The notes under the pieces: generated by a model
Told to the model about the DNA's origin: nothing
The model's database searches: none
The model's input: only the letters and a program-made list of their open reading frames with translations
Made by a program: the position numbers and the translations under genes
Shown: positions 17,353 to 26,535 of the stretch, one piece after another
Numbering within the stretch: the stretch's first letter is position 1
How the letters are laid out: each line of letters opens with the position of its first letter
NCBI RefSeq assembly: GCF_016785085.1
Contig: NZ_JAENHO010000004.1
Coordinates: 248,001-312,000, forward strand
From: Paractinoplanes lichenicola
Lineage (GTDB): Bacteria > Actinomycetota > Actinomycetes > Mycobacteriales > Micromonosporaceae
Length of the DNA stretch: 64,000 nt
Direction of reading: 5' to 3'

Positions 17353-18516
17353 ATGCGGGTTCTGATCGTGACCGCCGGATCGCGGGGCGACGTGGCACCG
17401 TTCACCGGCCTGGGGCAGCGCTTGGAGCGGGCGGGTCACCGGGTGACGCTGGCCGCGCACGAACGGTTCGGCCCCCTCGTCCGCGACGCCGGGCTTTCCC
17501 ATTACGTCCTGCCCGGTGATCCGGTCGAGCTGACCCGTGCGCGTACGGCCGCACCCGGCCCTGACGCCGCCCGGTCGGTGTTCGCCGCGTTCCTCGACGA
17601 GCTGGGCGACGGGGTGCTGGGCGCGGTGGCCGCGGGCGCCGACGTTGTGTTGACGGCCTTCGGGCCGGCGCCGCTGAGCCGGGCCGTGGCCGCCCGGTAC
17701 GGGATCCCGTGCGCCGGGCTGTATCTGGCGCCCGGCGTCCCGACCCGCGAGTTTCCGCCGCCGGGTATGCCTTCGGGCGCATCGCCGGAGGAGAACCTCG
17801 CCGCCGGCCACACGATGCTTTCCGGCACGAGCGCCCTCTACGTCGACGTGCTGCGGCGGCTGGGCCTGGCCGCCGCCGACTCGGGGCCGATCCTGCACGG
17901 CTTCAGCCCCGTGGTTGTTCCCCGGCCGGCCGACTGGCCCGCTTCGGTGCAGGTGACCGGATTCTGGTGGCCGGCCGTACCTTCGGGGTGGGAGCCGCCC
18001 GCTTCGCTGGTGTCCTTCCTGGCGGACGGGCCGCCGCCGGTGTTCATCGGCTTCGGCAGCATGACCGAGGACCGTTCCGAGGTGGTCGCCGACGCGGTGC
18101 AGTTGGCGGGGGTACGAGCGGTGATCCAATCTGATCGGGCTTCTCCCGGCGCGACCTCATTTCTTGTTGGCGACGTTCCGCACGAATGGTTGTTCCCGCG
18201 CATGGCCGCGGTCGTTCACCACGCCGGGGCGGGCACGACCGGTGCCGGCCTGCGCGCCGGGGTGCCCGCCGTGCCCGTACCGGTGCTGGTCGACCAGCCT
18301 TTCTGGGCCGACCGTCTGCACCGGCTCGGCGTGGCACCGCCCCCGATGGCGTCGCTGACCGCCGAGTCTTTGGCCGGCTCGATACGCGCCTGCCTCGACC
18401 AGCCGTCCTACCGGGAACGCGCCGCCGAAGTGGCCGCCCGGATCGCCACCGAGGACGGCGCCGCCCCGGTCCTCGAACTGCTGTCCCGCTGGGACTCCGC
18501 TTGCAGGCATGGCTGA
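17353..18516 (+). CDS. GT1-family glycosyltransferase (UGT/MGT-like)
   Basis: 387 residues with the GT-B pattern of macrolide and sterol glycosyltransferases. The N-terminal start is MRVLIVTAGSRGDVAPFTGLGQRLERAGHRV. The nucleotide-sugar site is VFIGFGSMTED and VPHEWLFPRMAAVVHHAGAG followed by TTGAGLRAGVP and DQPFWADR. It transfers an activated sugar to a small molecule or lipid. It follows the NAD-binding gene by five bases and overlaps the acetyltransferase by eight. Confidence 0.9.
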   Translation: MRVLIVTAGSRGDVAPFTGLGQRLERAGHRVTLAAHERFGPLVRDAGLSHYVLPGDPVELTRARTAAPGPDAARSVFAAFLDELGDGVLGAVAAGADVVLTAFGPAPLSRAVAARYGIPCAGLYLAPGVPTREFPPPGMPSGASPEENLAAGHTMLSGTSALYVDVLRRLGLAAADSGPILHGFSPVVVPRPADWPASVQVTGFWWPAVPSGWEPPASLVSFLADGPPPVFIGFGSMTEDRSEVVADAVQLAGVRAVIQSDRASPGATSFLVGDVPHEWLFPRMAAVVHHAGAGTTGAGLRAGVPAVPVPVLVDQPFWADRLHRLGVAPPPMASLTAESLAGSIRACLDQPSYRERAAEVAARIATEDGAAPVLELLSRWDSACRHG

Positions 18517-19081
18517 AGATCGTCGGGTGAGTGAGAACGTTTTCCCCGACATCGTTCTGCGTACCGCCCGGCTGACATTGCGCGCGCCGCACGAGGACGA
18601 CGTCGACGCGATCGTGGCCGCCGTCGCCGATCCGCTGACGCAACGCTGGCTGCCGCTCCCGGACCCGTACGAGCGCGAGCACGCGGTGACCTTCGTGGCC
18701 GAAACCGCCCCGACCGTACGGGCAAGCGGCCGTGGCCTGATCCGCGCGATCGAATGCGACGGCGAGCTGGCCGGCCTGATCGACCTGAAGAACACCGACT
18801 GGCGCCACCGCACGACCGAGATCGGCTACTGGACGACCCCCGCCGTCCGCGGCCGGGGCGTGATGACCGAGGCGACGGTCGCGCTGTCCCGCTGGGCGTT
18901 GACCGAGGCGGCCTTCGAGCGGGTGATCATGCGCATCGCCCCGGGCAACACCGCCTCGATCCGGGTCGCCGAGCGGGCGGGCTTCACGTACGAGGGTGTC
19001 GCCCGCAACGCCGGCATCATCCACGCCGGCCGGGTGGACCTGGCGATCTATTCGCTCATCCCCGCCGACCTGACCACCTGA
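18509..19081 (+). CDS. GNAT acetyltransferase (RimJ-like)
   Basis: 190 residues with the GNAT pattern: VLRTARLTLRAPHEDD, IGYWTTPAVRGRGVMTEA (acetyl-CoA loop) and NTASIRVAERAGFTYEG. It probably acetylates an amine or protein N terminus. The ATG overlaps the glycosyltransferase stop; a GTG six codons later is also possible. Last gene of the IMPase-like operon. Confidence 0.88.
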   Translation: MAEDRRVSENVFPDIVLRTARLTLRAPHEDDVDAIVAAVADPLTQRWLPLPDPYEREHAVTFVAETAPTVRASGRGLIRAIECDGELAGLIDLKNTDWRHRTTEIGYWTTPAVRGRGVMTEATVALSRWALTEAAFERVIMRIAPGNTASIRVAERAGFTYEGVARNAGIIHAGRVDLAIYSLIPADLTT

Positions 19082-19282
19082 CCCTTCTTGTGGTCGTCCA
19101 GGTCTGATGTGGCCGTCCACGCCGGCCGCATCAGTTCCTGACGCGACTAGCACAATCAAGCCCGGCCGGTTCGCCGTCCAAGTTCCAAGTTATCCACAGG
19201 CGCGCCTGAGCCCGCCCTCCAAGATCCGCCCCGCCCGGTAAAACGGCCGAGGGCGGGGGTCCCCCGGTCGCTTGGGTTCAAG
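19082..19282. other. Intergenic region with a DnaA-box-like sequence
   Basis: No gene seen. TTATCCACA, matching the classical DnaA box, lies at about 19192-19200. A single box with no cluster gives no origin. The rest is GC-rich with no clear hairpin. Confidence 0.4.
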
Positions 19283-19968
19283 GGATCGTTGCAACACCCG
19301 AGTTGATCGAAGTGTTGACGGGTGTTCGAGGATCGTGCAGGCAGTGGGTTGCCGGTTGCGGGCACGGCGGCGCAGCGGCAGGCATACCTAGATCTTGTGG
19401 CGCAGGGAATCGGTACCAGCGAGGCATGCCGGCGGGTCGGAATCGGTCGTAAGGTCGGCTACTACTGGCGACACCCGGAACAGCGTCGGGTCAGGCGGGC
19501 CGAGGAGAAAGCGAAACAGCGCAACGCCAAGGCGGCGGCGCGGGCGGCGTTCTCGAGCCGTTACCTGTCGGTCGAGGAACGGATCGTGATCGCGGATCGG
19601 CTGCTGGAGAAGGCGTCGCAGAAGTCGATCGCGGTCGAGCTCGGCCGGTCACCGGCCACGATCAGCCGTAACCGGCACCCGGGCACGGGCGTCTACCGGC
19701 CGCATGCGGCCCAGCAACGCGCCGAGGCCCGCCGGCCCCGCCCGAAAACCCCGCAAACTCGCCACCCGGCCGGTGCTGCACGCCGCGGTGCAAGCCATGC
19801 TGACCGACAGGTTCAGCCCGCAACCGGCCACTGGGAAGGCGACCTGATCGTCGGCAAGGACAACAAGTCGCCGCCCAAATGAACCGCCGCCCCCGCATGA
19901 CATTGGGCTGGGACACCCCAGCCGAACGCCTGGCTAAACTCCTCGACACCGACCGTGTTGCAACGACC
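19283..19968 (+). mobile_element. Degenerate IS30-family insertion sequence
   Basis: The ends carry inverted repeats: GGATCGTTGCAACAC at 19283-19297 and GTGTTGCAACGACC at 19955-19968. Between them is a transposase with its catalytic centre deleted. At about 690 bases it is shorter than an intact IS30-type element (1.0-1.2 kb), so it should be immobile unless helped in trans. Confidence 0.75.
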
Positions 19969-19974
19969 GGCTGA
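19334..19974 (+). pseudogene. IS30-family transposase, internally deleted
   Basis: The N-terminal helix-turn-helix region is present (VAQGIGTSEACRRVGIGRKV, YLSVEERIVIADRLLEKASQ, IAVELGRSPATISR), then the first catalytic Asp in GHWEGDLIVGKDN. It runs into a stop, after which the C-terminal tail (TLGWDTPAERLAKLLDTDRV) continues in another frame. The second Asp and the Glu of the DDE triad are missing. The tail's stop lies just past the right inverted repeat. Confidence 0.8.
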
Positions 19975-20027
19975 AACCGCCGTCGGGTGGGCCCTTTCTA
20001 CTGCACGCTCAGACGATCAACGGTGTT

Positions 20028-20849
20028 TCATACGTTCAGCCGCTCCAAGGCCTCAGCCGGCAAAATCACCTCAGCCGCAGCCAGGTTCTCGCGCAAATGT
20101 GCCACCGAAGACGTCCCAGGAATCAGCAGGATATTCGGCGACCGCTGCAACAACCAAGCCAACGCCACCTGCTTAGCCGTAGCCCCCACCGAAGCCGCCA
20201 CCGCATCCAACGCCGCCGACTGCACCGGGCTCCATCCTCCCAGCGGAAAGAACGGCACAAACCCGATCCCGTCCGCCGCCAGCGAATCCACCAGCGCGTC
20301 ATCCCCGCGCAGGGCCAGGTTGTAGAGGTTCTGCACAAAGATGATCGGCCCGATTTCCCGCGCCTCGGCCACCTGCGCGGCAGTCACATTCGACAGCCCC
20401 AAATGCCGCACCAGCCCTTCTTCCTGCAGAGAGACCATTTCCCCGTACGCCGTAGCGACCGACCCGCCCCCGTCGACGCGCAAATTGACGGCGTCCAGCG
20501 TGTCCAGCCCCAAATGCGTCAGGTTCGCCTCCACCTGGCCCCGCAGGTCGTGCAATGACGGCTCCCACGACCCCGACGGCCCCCGCCGGAAGCCCACCTT
20601 CGTGACGATCCGCAGCGAGGGGTCGTACGGGTGCAGTGCCTCTCGGATGATCTCGTTGGTGATGAAAGGACCGTAGTAGTCGCTGGTGTCGATGTGGGTG
20701 ACGCCCGATTCGACGGCGGTGCGCAGAACCCGTACGGCCTCGGCCCGGTCTTTCGGCGGCCCGAAGGCGTTGGGCCCGGCCAGCTGCATGGCGCCGTAGC
20801 CCATCCGGTTGACCTCGAAGTCGTCCGCGAGTCGCAGTGATGTGTTCAT
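20028..20849 (-). CDS. Aldo/keto reductase
   Basis: 273 residues with the AKR (alpha/beta)8 pattern: GVTHIDTSDYYG with the catalytic Asp and Tyr, VTKVGF with the Lys, LGLSNVTAAQVAEA and IPGTSSVAHLRENLAA for NADPH binding. The usual catalytic His position reads LRVDGGG, so the tetrad may be incomplete. It is divergent from the XRE regulator, a common arrangement for AKRs of this group. Confidence 0.9.
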   Translation of the reverse strand: MNTSLRLADDFEVNRMGYGAMQLAGPNAFGPPKDRAEAVRVLRTAVESGVTHIDTSDYYGPFITNEIIREALHPYDPSLRIVTKVGFRRGPSGSWEPSLHDLRGQVEANLTHLGLDTLDAVNLRVDGGGSVATAYGEMVSLQEEGLVRHLGLSNVTAAQVAEAREIGPIIFVQNLYNLALRGDDALVDSLAADGIGFVPFFPLGGWSPVQSAALDAVAASVGATAKQVALAWLLQRSPNILLIPGTSSVAHLRENLAAAEVILPAEALERLNV

Positions 20850-20911
20850 GACCTCGATCTTCGGCGCGCGGCGGCGGCCCGGGGAGTTACAGGTTGTACC
20901 ACCATGGGGTG

Positions 20912-21706
20912 ATGAACGAACTCGGCGCGGTCCTGCGGGCCTGGCGGGACAGGCGAGGCCCGGAGGCGCACGACCCGGCCCGACGGGTGCCGGGGTTGCG
21001 CCGCGAGGAGCTGGCCACGCTGGCCGGCATCTCGATCGAATACGTGGTCCGGCTCGAGCAGGGCCGCGCCCCGACCCCGTCGGCGCACGTGTGCTCGTCG
21101 CTGGCGCGGGCGCTCAAGCTTTCCGGCGACGAGCACGCCCACCTGCTGCGGCTGGCCGGGCACGCGGCCGACCCGGGGCGGGTGCCGCGGCAGATCCCGG
21201 AGAGCCTGCACCGGATCATGGCGCAGCTCGCCGTCAACCCGCTCGCCCTGTACGACGCCACGTGGCAGCTGCTGCACTGGAATCCGCTGTTCGCGGCGAT
21301 GTGCGGCGATCCGGCCACCGCCGAAAGAAACGCGCTGATCTGCCACTTCGAGGGCCTATGGCCCTGGTTGCGCCTCTCAAAAGCCGAGCGGGCCGCGTTC
21401 GAGGAGTCGATGGTGGCCGACCTGCGGGCCACCACGAGCCGCTACCCGGACGACCCCGAGGTCGCCGCCCTGGTCGCGCGGCTGCGGGGCAACGCCCGGT
21501 TCCGCGAGTTGTGGGCGCTGCGCTCGGTGGCCGATCACCAGAGCGCGCACAAGACGATCGAGCACCCGGTCGTGGGCGACATCGCGCTCGACACGGACGT
21601 CCTGGCCACCCAGGGCTCGAATCTGCGGCTGGTCGTCTACACCCCGCGGCCGGGCACGGACGCCCGCGACAAGCTGGACCGGCTGAGCCGGGCGTCGGCA
21701 CGCTGA
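20912..21706 (+). CDS. XRE-family regulator with MmyB-like ligand domain
   Basis: 264 residues. Helix-turn-helix in residues 3-75 (RRVPGLRREELATLAGISIE, YVVRLEQGRAPTPSAHV) and the actinobacterial MmyB-like C-terminal domain (NPLALYDATWQLLHWNPLFA, GLWPWLRLSKAERA). Such proteins regulate adjacent oxidoreductases, here the divergent aldo/keto reductase. An imperfect palindrome GGTTGTACCACC lies just before the start and may be the operator. Confidence 0.9.
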   Translation: MNELGAVLRAWRDRRGPEAHDPARRVPGLRREELATLAGISIEYVVRLEQGRAPTPSAHVCSSLARALKLSGDEHAHLLRLAGHAADPGRVPRQIPESLHRIMAQLAVNPLALYDATWQLLHWNPLFAAMCGDPATAERNALICHFEGLWPWLRLSKAERAAFEESMVADLRATTSRYPDDPEVAALVARLRGNARFRELWALRSVADHQSAHKTIEHPVVGDIALDTDVLATQGSNLRLVVYTPRPGTDARDKLDRLSRASAR

Positions 21707-21769
21707 TCGATCCGTTACCCTCGTGCCGAATCGATTGCGATCGAACTTTCACGGGGGAACACCAACTTC

Positions 21770-24223
21770 ATGCTGCCCAAAAAACTGCTAGCCGCCGGAA
21801 TTGTCGCGACATTTCTGGTCGTGACACCCGCCGTGGCCCAGGCCGCGCCCCGACCGGTGGGCGCGATGCAGGCCGCAAGCCAGGCCTCGTACGACCAGAA
21901 GCTCGCGGTGGCGATCAAGTTCGGGCGCGGGGACGACTTCGCGCTGATCGAGCTGGCCGACCGCGACTTCGTCATCGCGATCTGGAATCACGTCAAGAAC
22001 AACGCCGACCACCTCGAGGTGCGCGCCGCCGCCGAGCTGGCCTTCTCGGAGAGCGAGGAGAGCCCGGCCGCGTACGAGTTCATCACCGCCGGGGTGTTCG
22101 CCGCGTTCGACCGGGACGTCGCCCGCGAGCGGCAGGAGGCCGAGGCCAAGCGGCGGAGCGACTCGGCCCGCAGCGCGGCCGCGGCCAGCATCGACGTCGT
22201 GGCCGACGCCGCCCTGCTCAACGGGAGCGACGCTGACTTCGTACGGCTGATCTGGGAACTGGTCGCCGAGGACGTCAAGTGGCCCAAGGTCAAGACGGCC
22301 GCGCGCACGGCCCGCGAGGGCAGCGACGAGGACCGGCGCGTGTTCATCGCGACCGGCCTGGCCGAGGCCGCGCATCAGGACGTGGACGACCGGATCGCCG
22401 CCGACCAGGCCAAGACCGAGGCCGAGAAGGCGCTGGAAAGAGCGCGAGTCGCGAAGAAGCTGGCCGCCAACCGGATCGGGATGACCGTCACCGACGCGCT
22501 GCTCGGCCTGCCCGACCGCGACTTCGTGACCGAGGTCTGGAACTTCGCCACCGACGGCACCGAGGTGCAGGCGGCCGCCATCGCCGCCGCGCGCAGCAAC
22601 GACGCGGCCGTGTGGAAGGCGTTCATCGACACCGGCATCCACGCCGCCAAGGACCGCGACATCGCGATCGCGCTCGAGCGGGCCTACCAGGCCGACCGCG
22701 CCCTGGCCCTGCAGATCAAGACGACCGCCACCACCAACGGCGATCTCAACCTGGCCTGGTACGCCACCAAGGCGCTCGCCGGCACGCCCACCGAGCTCAA
22801 CGACTTCGTACGGGTGGGGCAGTTCGACCTTGACCTGGCCACCGGGTTCGAGAGCGCTGATGTGCAGCCGACCACGCCGGTCACCGGCAGCATCGTGGGT
22901 GTCACCAGCCCGACGGTCGCCGTGGCGGCCGGCTCCGGGCACTCGGGCACGTCGGCGCTGGTCTACTCCGGCACCGACGTCAACACCCTTTCCTCGTACG
23001 CCTACCTCAAGTCGATGACCGTGAGCCGGATCGCGGTCAAGCCGTCGACGAAGCTCTCGTACTGGATCCGCCCGCAGAGCACGGCCACCCGCCCCGAGGT
23101 CAAGACCCGCAACAGCACCTGCGTCTCGATCGACCTGATCTTCAGCGACGGCAGCACGCTGCGCGACTCGGGCCTGACCGACCAGCGCGGCACCCGCGTG
23201 CACCCCGCCCAGCAGTGCAGCAAGATCGTCGCGGACCGCTGGAACCAGGTCGTCGTACCGCTCGGCAGCCTCGCCGACAAGCAGGTGACCACGGTCGTCG
23301 TCGGCTACGACCAGCCGCGCAACGCGGGCGGCTTCCGCGGCCTGATCGACGACCTGACGATCACCGACGGCCCGGTCGAGGTCACCGACCCCGGCTTCGA
23401 GCCGGTCGACTACCCGCTCGACGCGTGGCGCAACGACTTCAACAGCGACGGCTGGGCCGACGTGATCGGCCGCAACCCGGCCGGCGAGCTCAAGCTTTAC
23501 CGCGGCAACAACAAGGGCTCCTGGATCGACCCGTCGACCAACATCGAGATCGGGACGGGCTTCAACCAGTTCAACCACGTCTTCCCGGTCGGCGACTTCT
23601 CCGGCGACGGCGCACTCGACATCGTCGGCCGCAACGCCGCGGGCGAACTCAAGCTCTACCGCAGCAACGGCAAGGGCGGCTGGCTCAACGGCGGCAGCCC
23701 CGAGGTCATCGGCACCGGCTGGAACAACTTCACCGCGGTGTTCTCTCCCGGCGACTTCAACGGCGACGGCTTCACCGACGTCATCACCCGCAACAAAGAC
23801 GGCGAACTGCTCCTCTACCGCGGCAACGGCAAGGGCTACTGGATCGACGGCTCCACCAACATCAAAATCGGCACCGGCTGGAACCGCTTCACGCTGATCT
23901 TCTCGCCCGGCGACTTCACCGGCGACGGCTTCACCGACGTCATCGGCCGCACCTCCACCGGCGAACTCCACCTCTACCGCGGCAACGGCAAGGGCGGCTG
24001 GCTCAACGGCTCCGACCCCGACGTCGTAGGCACCGGCTGGAACCAGTTCACCCAAATCCTCTCCCCAGGCGACTTCACCGGCGACGGTTTCACCGACGTC
24101 ATCGCCCGCAACACCACCGGCGACCTCAAGCTCTACCGAGGCAACGGCAAGGGCTCCTGGATCGACCCCTCCACCAACATCAACATCGGCACAGGCTGGA
24201 ACCAGTTCAACCTGATCTTCTGA
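21770..24223 (+). CDS. Secreted ALF-repeat and FG-GAP (VCBS-like) repeat protein
   Basis: 817 residues with a signal peptide ending near AQAAP. Residues 30-330 hold four helical ALF-type repeats, each centred on a Asp-Phe-Val/Ile motif (ADRDFVIAIWN, SDADFVRLIWE, PDRDFVTEVWN). A beta domain follows, then from about residue 545 five repeats of the form GDFTGDGFTDVIGR plus ELxLYRGNGKG, a calcium-binding FG-GAP propeller. It is predicted to be an extracellular adhesion or carbohydrate-binding protein; the ligand is unknown. A strong terminator follows. Confidence 0.85.
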   Translation: MLPKKLLAAGIVATFLVVTPAVAQAAPRPVGAMQAASQASYDQKLAVAIKFGRGDDFALIELADRDFVIAIWNHVKNNADHLEVRAAAELAFSESEESPAAYEFITAGVFAAFDRDVARERQEAEAKRRSDSARSAAAASIDVVADAALLNGSDADFVRLIWELVAEDVKWPKVKTAARTAREGSDEDRRVFIATGLAEAAHQDVDDRIAADQAKTEAEKALERARVAKKLAANRIGMTVTDALLGLPDRDFVTEVWNFATDGTEVQAAAIAAARSNDAAVWKAFIDTGIHAAKDRDIAIALERAYQADRALALQIKTTATTNGDLNLAWYATKALAGTPTELNDFVRVGQFDLDLATGFESADVQPTTPVTGSIVGVTSPTVAVAAGSGHSGTSALVYSGTDVNTLSSYAYLKSMTVSRIAVKPSTKLSYWIRPQSTATRPEVKTRNSTCVSIDLIFSDGSTLRDSGLTDQRGTRVHPAQQCSKIVADRWNQVVVPLGSLADKQVTTVVVGYDQPRNAGGFRGLIDDLTITDGPVEVTDPGFEPVDYPLDAWRNDFNSDGWADVIGRNPAGELKLYRGNNKGSWIDPSTNIEIGTGFNQFNHVFPVGDFSGDGALDIVGRNAAGELKLYRSNGKGGWLNGGSPEVIGTGWNNFTAVFSPGDFNGDGFTDVITRNKDGELLLYRGNGKGYWIDGSTNIKIGTGWNRFTLIFSPGDFTGDGFTDVIGRTSTGELHLYRGNGKGGWLNGSDPDVVGTGWNQFTQILSPGDFTGDGFTDVIARNTTGDLKLYRGNGKGSWIDPSTNINIGTGWNQFNLIF

Positions 24224-24234
24224 TCCGACAGTCA

Positions 24235-24268
24235 AAGGCCCCTTCCCCGTACGCGGGGAGGGGGCCTT
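24235..24268 (+). terminator. Strong hairpin after the FG-GAP gene
   Basis: AAGGCCCC...GGGGCCTT with inner TCCCC/GGGGA pairing round a CGTACGC loop. It lies 12 bases past the FG-GAP stop and between convergent genes, so it can terminate both. Confidence 0.85.
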
Positions 24269-24308
24269 CGCCGTCTGACTCACCGGCCCGGGAGTGGTTA
24301 CCGGGTGT

Positions 24309-25199
24309 TCAGCACTGGCGCGGTCGCACTGATCCGGACAGGAAGCGGTGGTCCGATGTGCCGGAGTCGAGAATTCTGGCGTACGGGTCCTCGAAATGAC
24401 AGTCGCTGGCGAATACGTAGTCGATCTTCTCGAACTTCTGGGTCGCCTCGCCGCCTCGGCAGGGGCTGGCCGCCCACAGGCAGGTGGTGTCGGCGATCTC
24501 CCGGAACTGGCCGCTTCCGCCGCTGTGGCGGTAGAGATGGCCGAGCCCATCAGAGCCAGGGGTGAGGTTGAAGTCCCCGCCGAGAATGACGGCCATCTCG
24601 GCCTGGGCCACCTCGGGTCGCTCCGCGATCGCCTTCGCCTGCGGGCCGGCGCGGTACCCGTGCTGGCTCAGGTGGGTCACGCAGGCACGCAACGACCGCC
24701 CCCGCAAGGACGTGTCAGCGCAGAGCAGCTGGCGTGTCTCGTCGCCGTCCGGGCGTCCGAGGTCGGTTGGGGTGTGGGAGGTGATCGCGCTCGACGTCAG
24801 AACGGCGACGCCGTAGCCACGAGCGCCGTTCTCAGCCACACCGCAGTAGCGGCCCTGCCACATCGAGGTCTTGAGGTCTGTGATGCCGGCGGCGAACCTG
24901 CCGTCCATCCGCCAGCCTCGTTCGGCCAGTTGCTTCTTCAGGGTCTCGTACTGCGACTCGCAGATCTCGTTGAGCGTGACGACGTCGTACCGCTTGGCCG
25001 GGATCAGGTTGAGAAGGTACGGCACCGGTCCGGCAGTGTCCCCTCCTTGCGCCGGACACTCGGGTCGGTAGAGCTGGGCACCGCAGATGTTCGCCTGCAG
25101 AACCCGGATGCGATCGGTGGCCGCCGCCGAGGGAACGGCCGTGGCCGACACGACGCCGGCCACAACTGCGACGACGGCCCAGAACCGTGCTGATCTCAT
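24309..25199 (-). CDS. Secreted endonuclease/exonuclease/phosphatase-family protein
   Basis: 296 residues with a signal peptide (MRSARFWAVVAVVAGVVSATA, cleavage near SAAA). The EEP fold motifs are present: VLQANICG, TLNEICESQ (catalytic Glu), ACVTHLS, ILGGDFNLTP and TSDHRFL (catalytic His). It may be a nuclease, sphingomyelinase-like or phosphoesterase enzyme acting outside the cell. Several Cys suggest disulfides. GGAG lies six bases before the ATG. Confidence 0.87.
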   Translation of the reverse strand: MRSARFWAVVAVVAGVVSATAVPSAAATDRIRVLQANICGAQLYRPECPAQGGDTAGPVPYLLNLIPAKRYDVVTLNEICESQYETLKKQLAERGWRMDGRFAAGITDLKTSMWQGRYCGVAENGARGYGVAVLTSSAITSHTPTDLGRPDGDETRQLLCADTSLRGRSLRACVTHLSQHGYRAGPQAKAIAERPEVAQAEMAVILGGDFNLTPGSDGLGHLYRHSGGSGQFREIADTTCLWAASPCRGGEATQKFEKIDYVFASDCHFEDPYARILDSGTSDHRFLSGSVRPRQC

Positions 25200-25320
25200 G
25201 ACGTGCTCCGTCCTGGTTCGCGGGCTCCTCAACGGCCCGCTGACCATCAGCACAGTGGCCGTTCACGCAGGCCACCACCGATCCGAACGACGCTGAACAA
25301 GGCTGAACACCCGTGTCGTC

Positions 25321-26082
25321 CTACGGCGCCTCGAGAACAATCGTCACAGTCGCGCCGGTCGACTCCGGGGGCGAGCTCACGACGTACGAATGGCTCTCAC
25401 CACTGGGGCACGCCCGCCGCGGCGCGGCCCAGACGTTCGGCGCGCCGGGGAGACGCCCGAAGGTGATCTCGGCCCGCACGCAGCGCCGGTCGGCCTTGTC
25501 GTCGCGGAACCAGAGTTGTGCGGCAGCGCCGCCCCAGCACGGCGTGAATGTGTAGGAGAAGGCGTCCGTCGATCGGGTCTGCTGAGCCGCGCACGTCGGC
25601 GCCGGCGGCCCGCCGCGCCCGCTGTCGGCGGCGGCCAGCCCGAGCAGGACCAGGGGTCCGACCAGCGCGGCGGCCCGCCACCGAGGGCGTCCCACCGCCG
25701 GACGGCGCGTCTGCTTCGCCCTGGGTTCCTCGACCGGTAAAGGTTCCGCGACGGAAGTCTTCCGGCGGGCGACGAGGAGCCGGGTGTGGACCTTCGTCCA
25801 CGGCTCGGTGTTCGTGATTCCGCAGGCCCGGACCCACGCCCTCACGTACTCCGTGTTGCTGGGCAACGCCCGATGCTTGATCCAGCTCGTGAGCACCGAG
25901 GACGAGAACCCGATCCCGTGCGGATGCCGGGGGTCCCCGGCGACGGCGTGCGACCGCTCCGACAGTTCGCGATAGGTCAGCCCCTGCGCCGTCCGGAGCA
26001 TCTCGAGCTTGTCGAGGAAGGTGTCCTCGGTGTCGGCCGAGTCCGGTTCGGGGACGTCGGGCGAACTGATCCGGGGCGGCAC
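25321..26082 (-). CDS. HTH protein with a transmembrane helix and outside domain
   Basis: 253 residues. An XRE-like helix-turn-helix occupies about residues 24-90 (LRTAQGLTYRELSERSHAVA, SSSVLTSWIKHRALPS). A Lys/Arg linker leads to one hydrophobic helix near 135-155 (AAALVGPLVLLGLAAA). The C-terminal domain has Cys at three places and a beta-rich look, ending in TVTIVLEAP. The topology implies a membrane-bound DNA-binding or signal-transducing protein. Function unknown. Confidence 0.75.
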   Translation of the reverse strand: MPPRISSPDVPEPDSADTEDTFLDKLEMLRTAQGLTYRELSERSHAVAGDPRHPHGIGFSSSVLTSWIKHRALPSNTEYVRAWVRACGITNTEPWTKVHTRLLVARRKTSVAEPLPVEEPRAKQTRRPAVGRPRWRAAALVGPLVLLGLAAADSGRGGPPAPTCAAQQTRSTDAFSYTFTPCWGGAAAQLWFRDDKADRRCVRAEITFGRLPGAPNVWAAPRRACPSGESHSYVVSSPPESTGATVTIVLEAP

Positions 26083-26192
26083 GAGTCGATTCTGTGCTGA
26101 GCCGGCTCACGGCCTCGACGTTGCAGTCCTAGATCGGACAGCGGGACCACGGTTCCGGACGATGGGCGGATCTCGATGGACGGCCAACGGTC

Positions 26193-26534
26193 CTAGGCGT
26201 CGTAGTCGGTGATGAATGGGGTGTCGACGCCGAGTTCGCCGATTTTGCGGGCGCCGCCCGGGGAGCCGATCGGGGTGTCGCGGCCCGGCAGGACGATGGC
26301 GAAGAAGTTCTTTTGGTCTTCGACGAACTGGGTGCGTTCTTCGTCGCCGCGGGCTTTTCTGTCTACGAAGATGGCTTCTACTGGGCATTCGACCTCGCAG
26401 GCGCCGCAGTCGATGCATTCTGCGGCGTTGATGTAGCTTTTGCGGTCGCCTACGTAGATGCAGTCGACGGGGCAGACGTCCATGCAGGCGCGGTCGTTGA
26501 CGTCGACGCAGTCCTTGCCGATCACGTACGGCAT
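26193..26534 (-). CDS. 7Fe ferredoxin ([3Fe-4S][4Fe-4S])
   Basis: 113 residues like mycobacterial FdxA. Cys at 9, 17, 21, 25 and 40, 43, 46, 50 give the C-x7-C-x3-CP and C-x2-C-x2-C-x3-CP patterns of a 3Fe-4S/4Fe-4S ferredoxin. It follows the FAD reductase by one base and lies divergent from the Rieske oxygenase, so it most likely shuttles electrons from the reductase to the oxygenase. Both share the paired IclR-type sites upstream. Confidence 0.92.
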   Translation of the reverse strand: MPYVIGKDCVDVNDRACMDVCPVDCIYVGDRKSYINAAECIDCGACEVECPVEAIFVDRKARGDEERTQFVEDQKNFFAIVLPGRDTPIGSPGGARKIGELGVDTPFITDYDA

Positions 26535-26535
26535 G

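Noticed and set aside
26109..26170. Additional IclR-type site before the ferredoxin end
   Set aside because: Only half of the motif (CAGCGGGAC) and a separated TTCCGGAC are present; no inverted symmetry at the right spacing.
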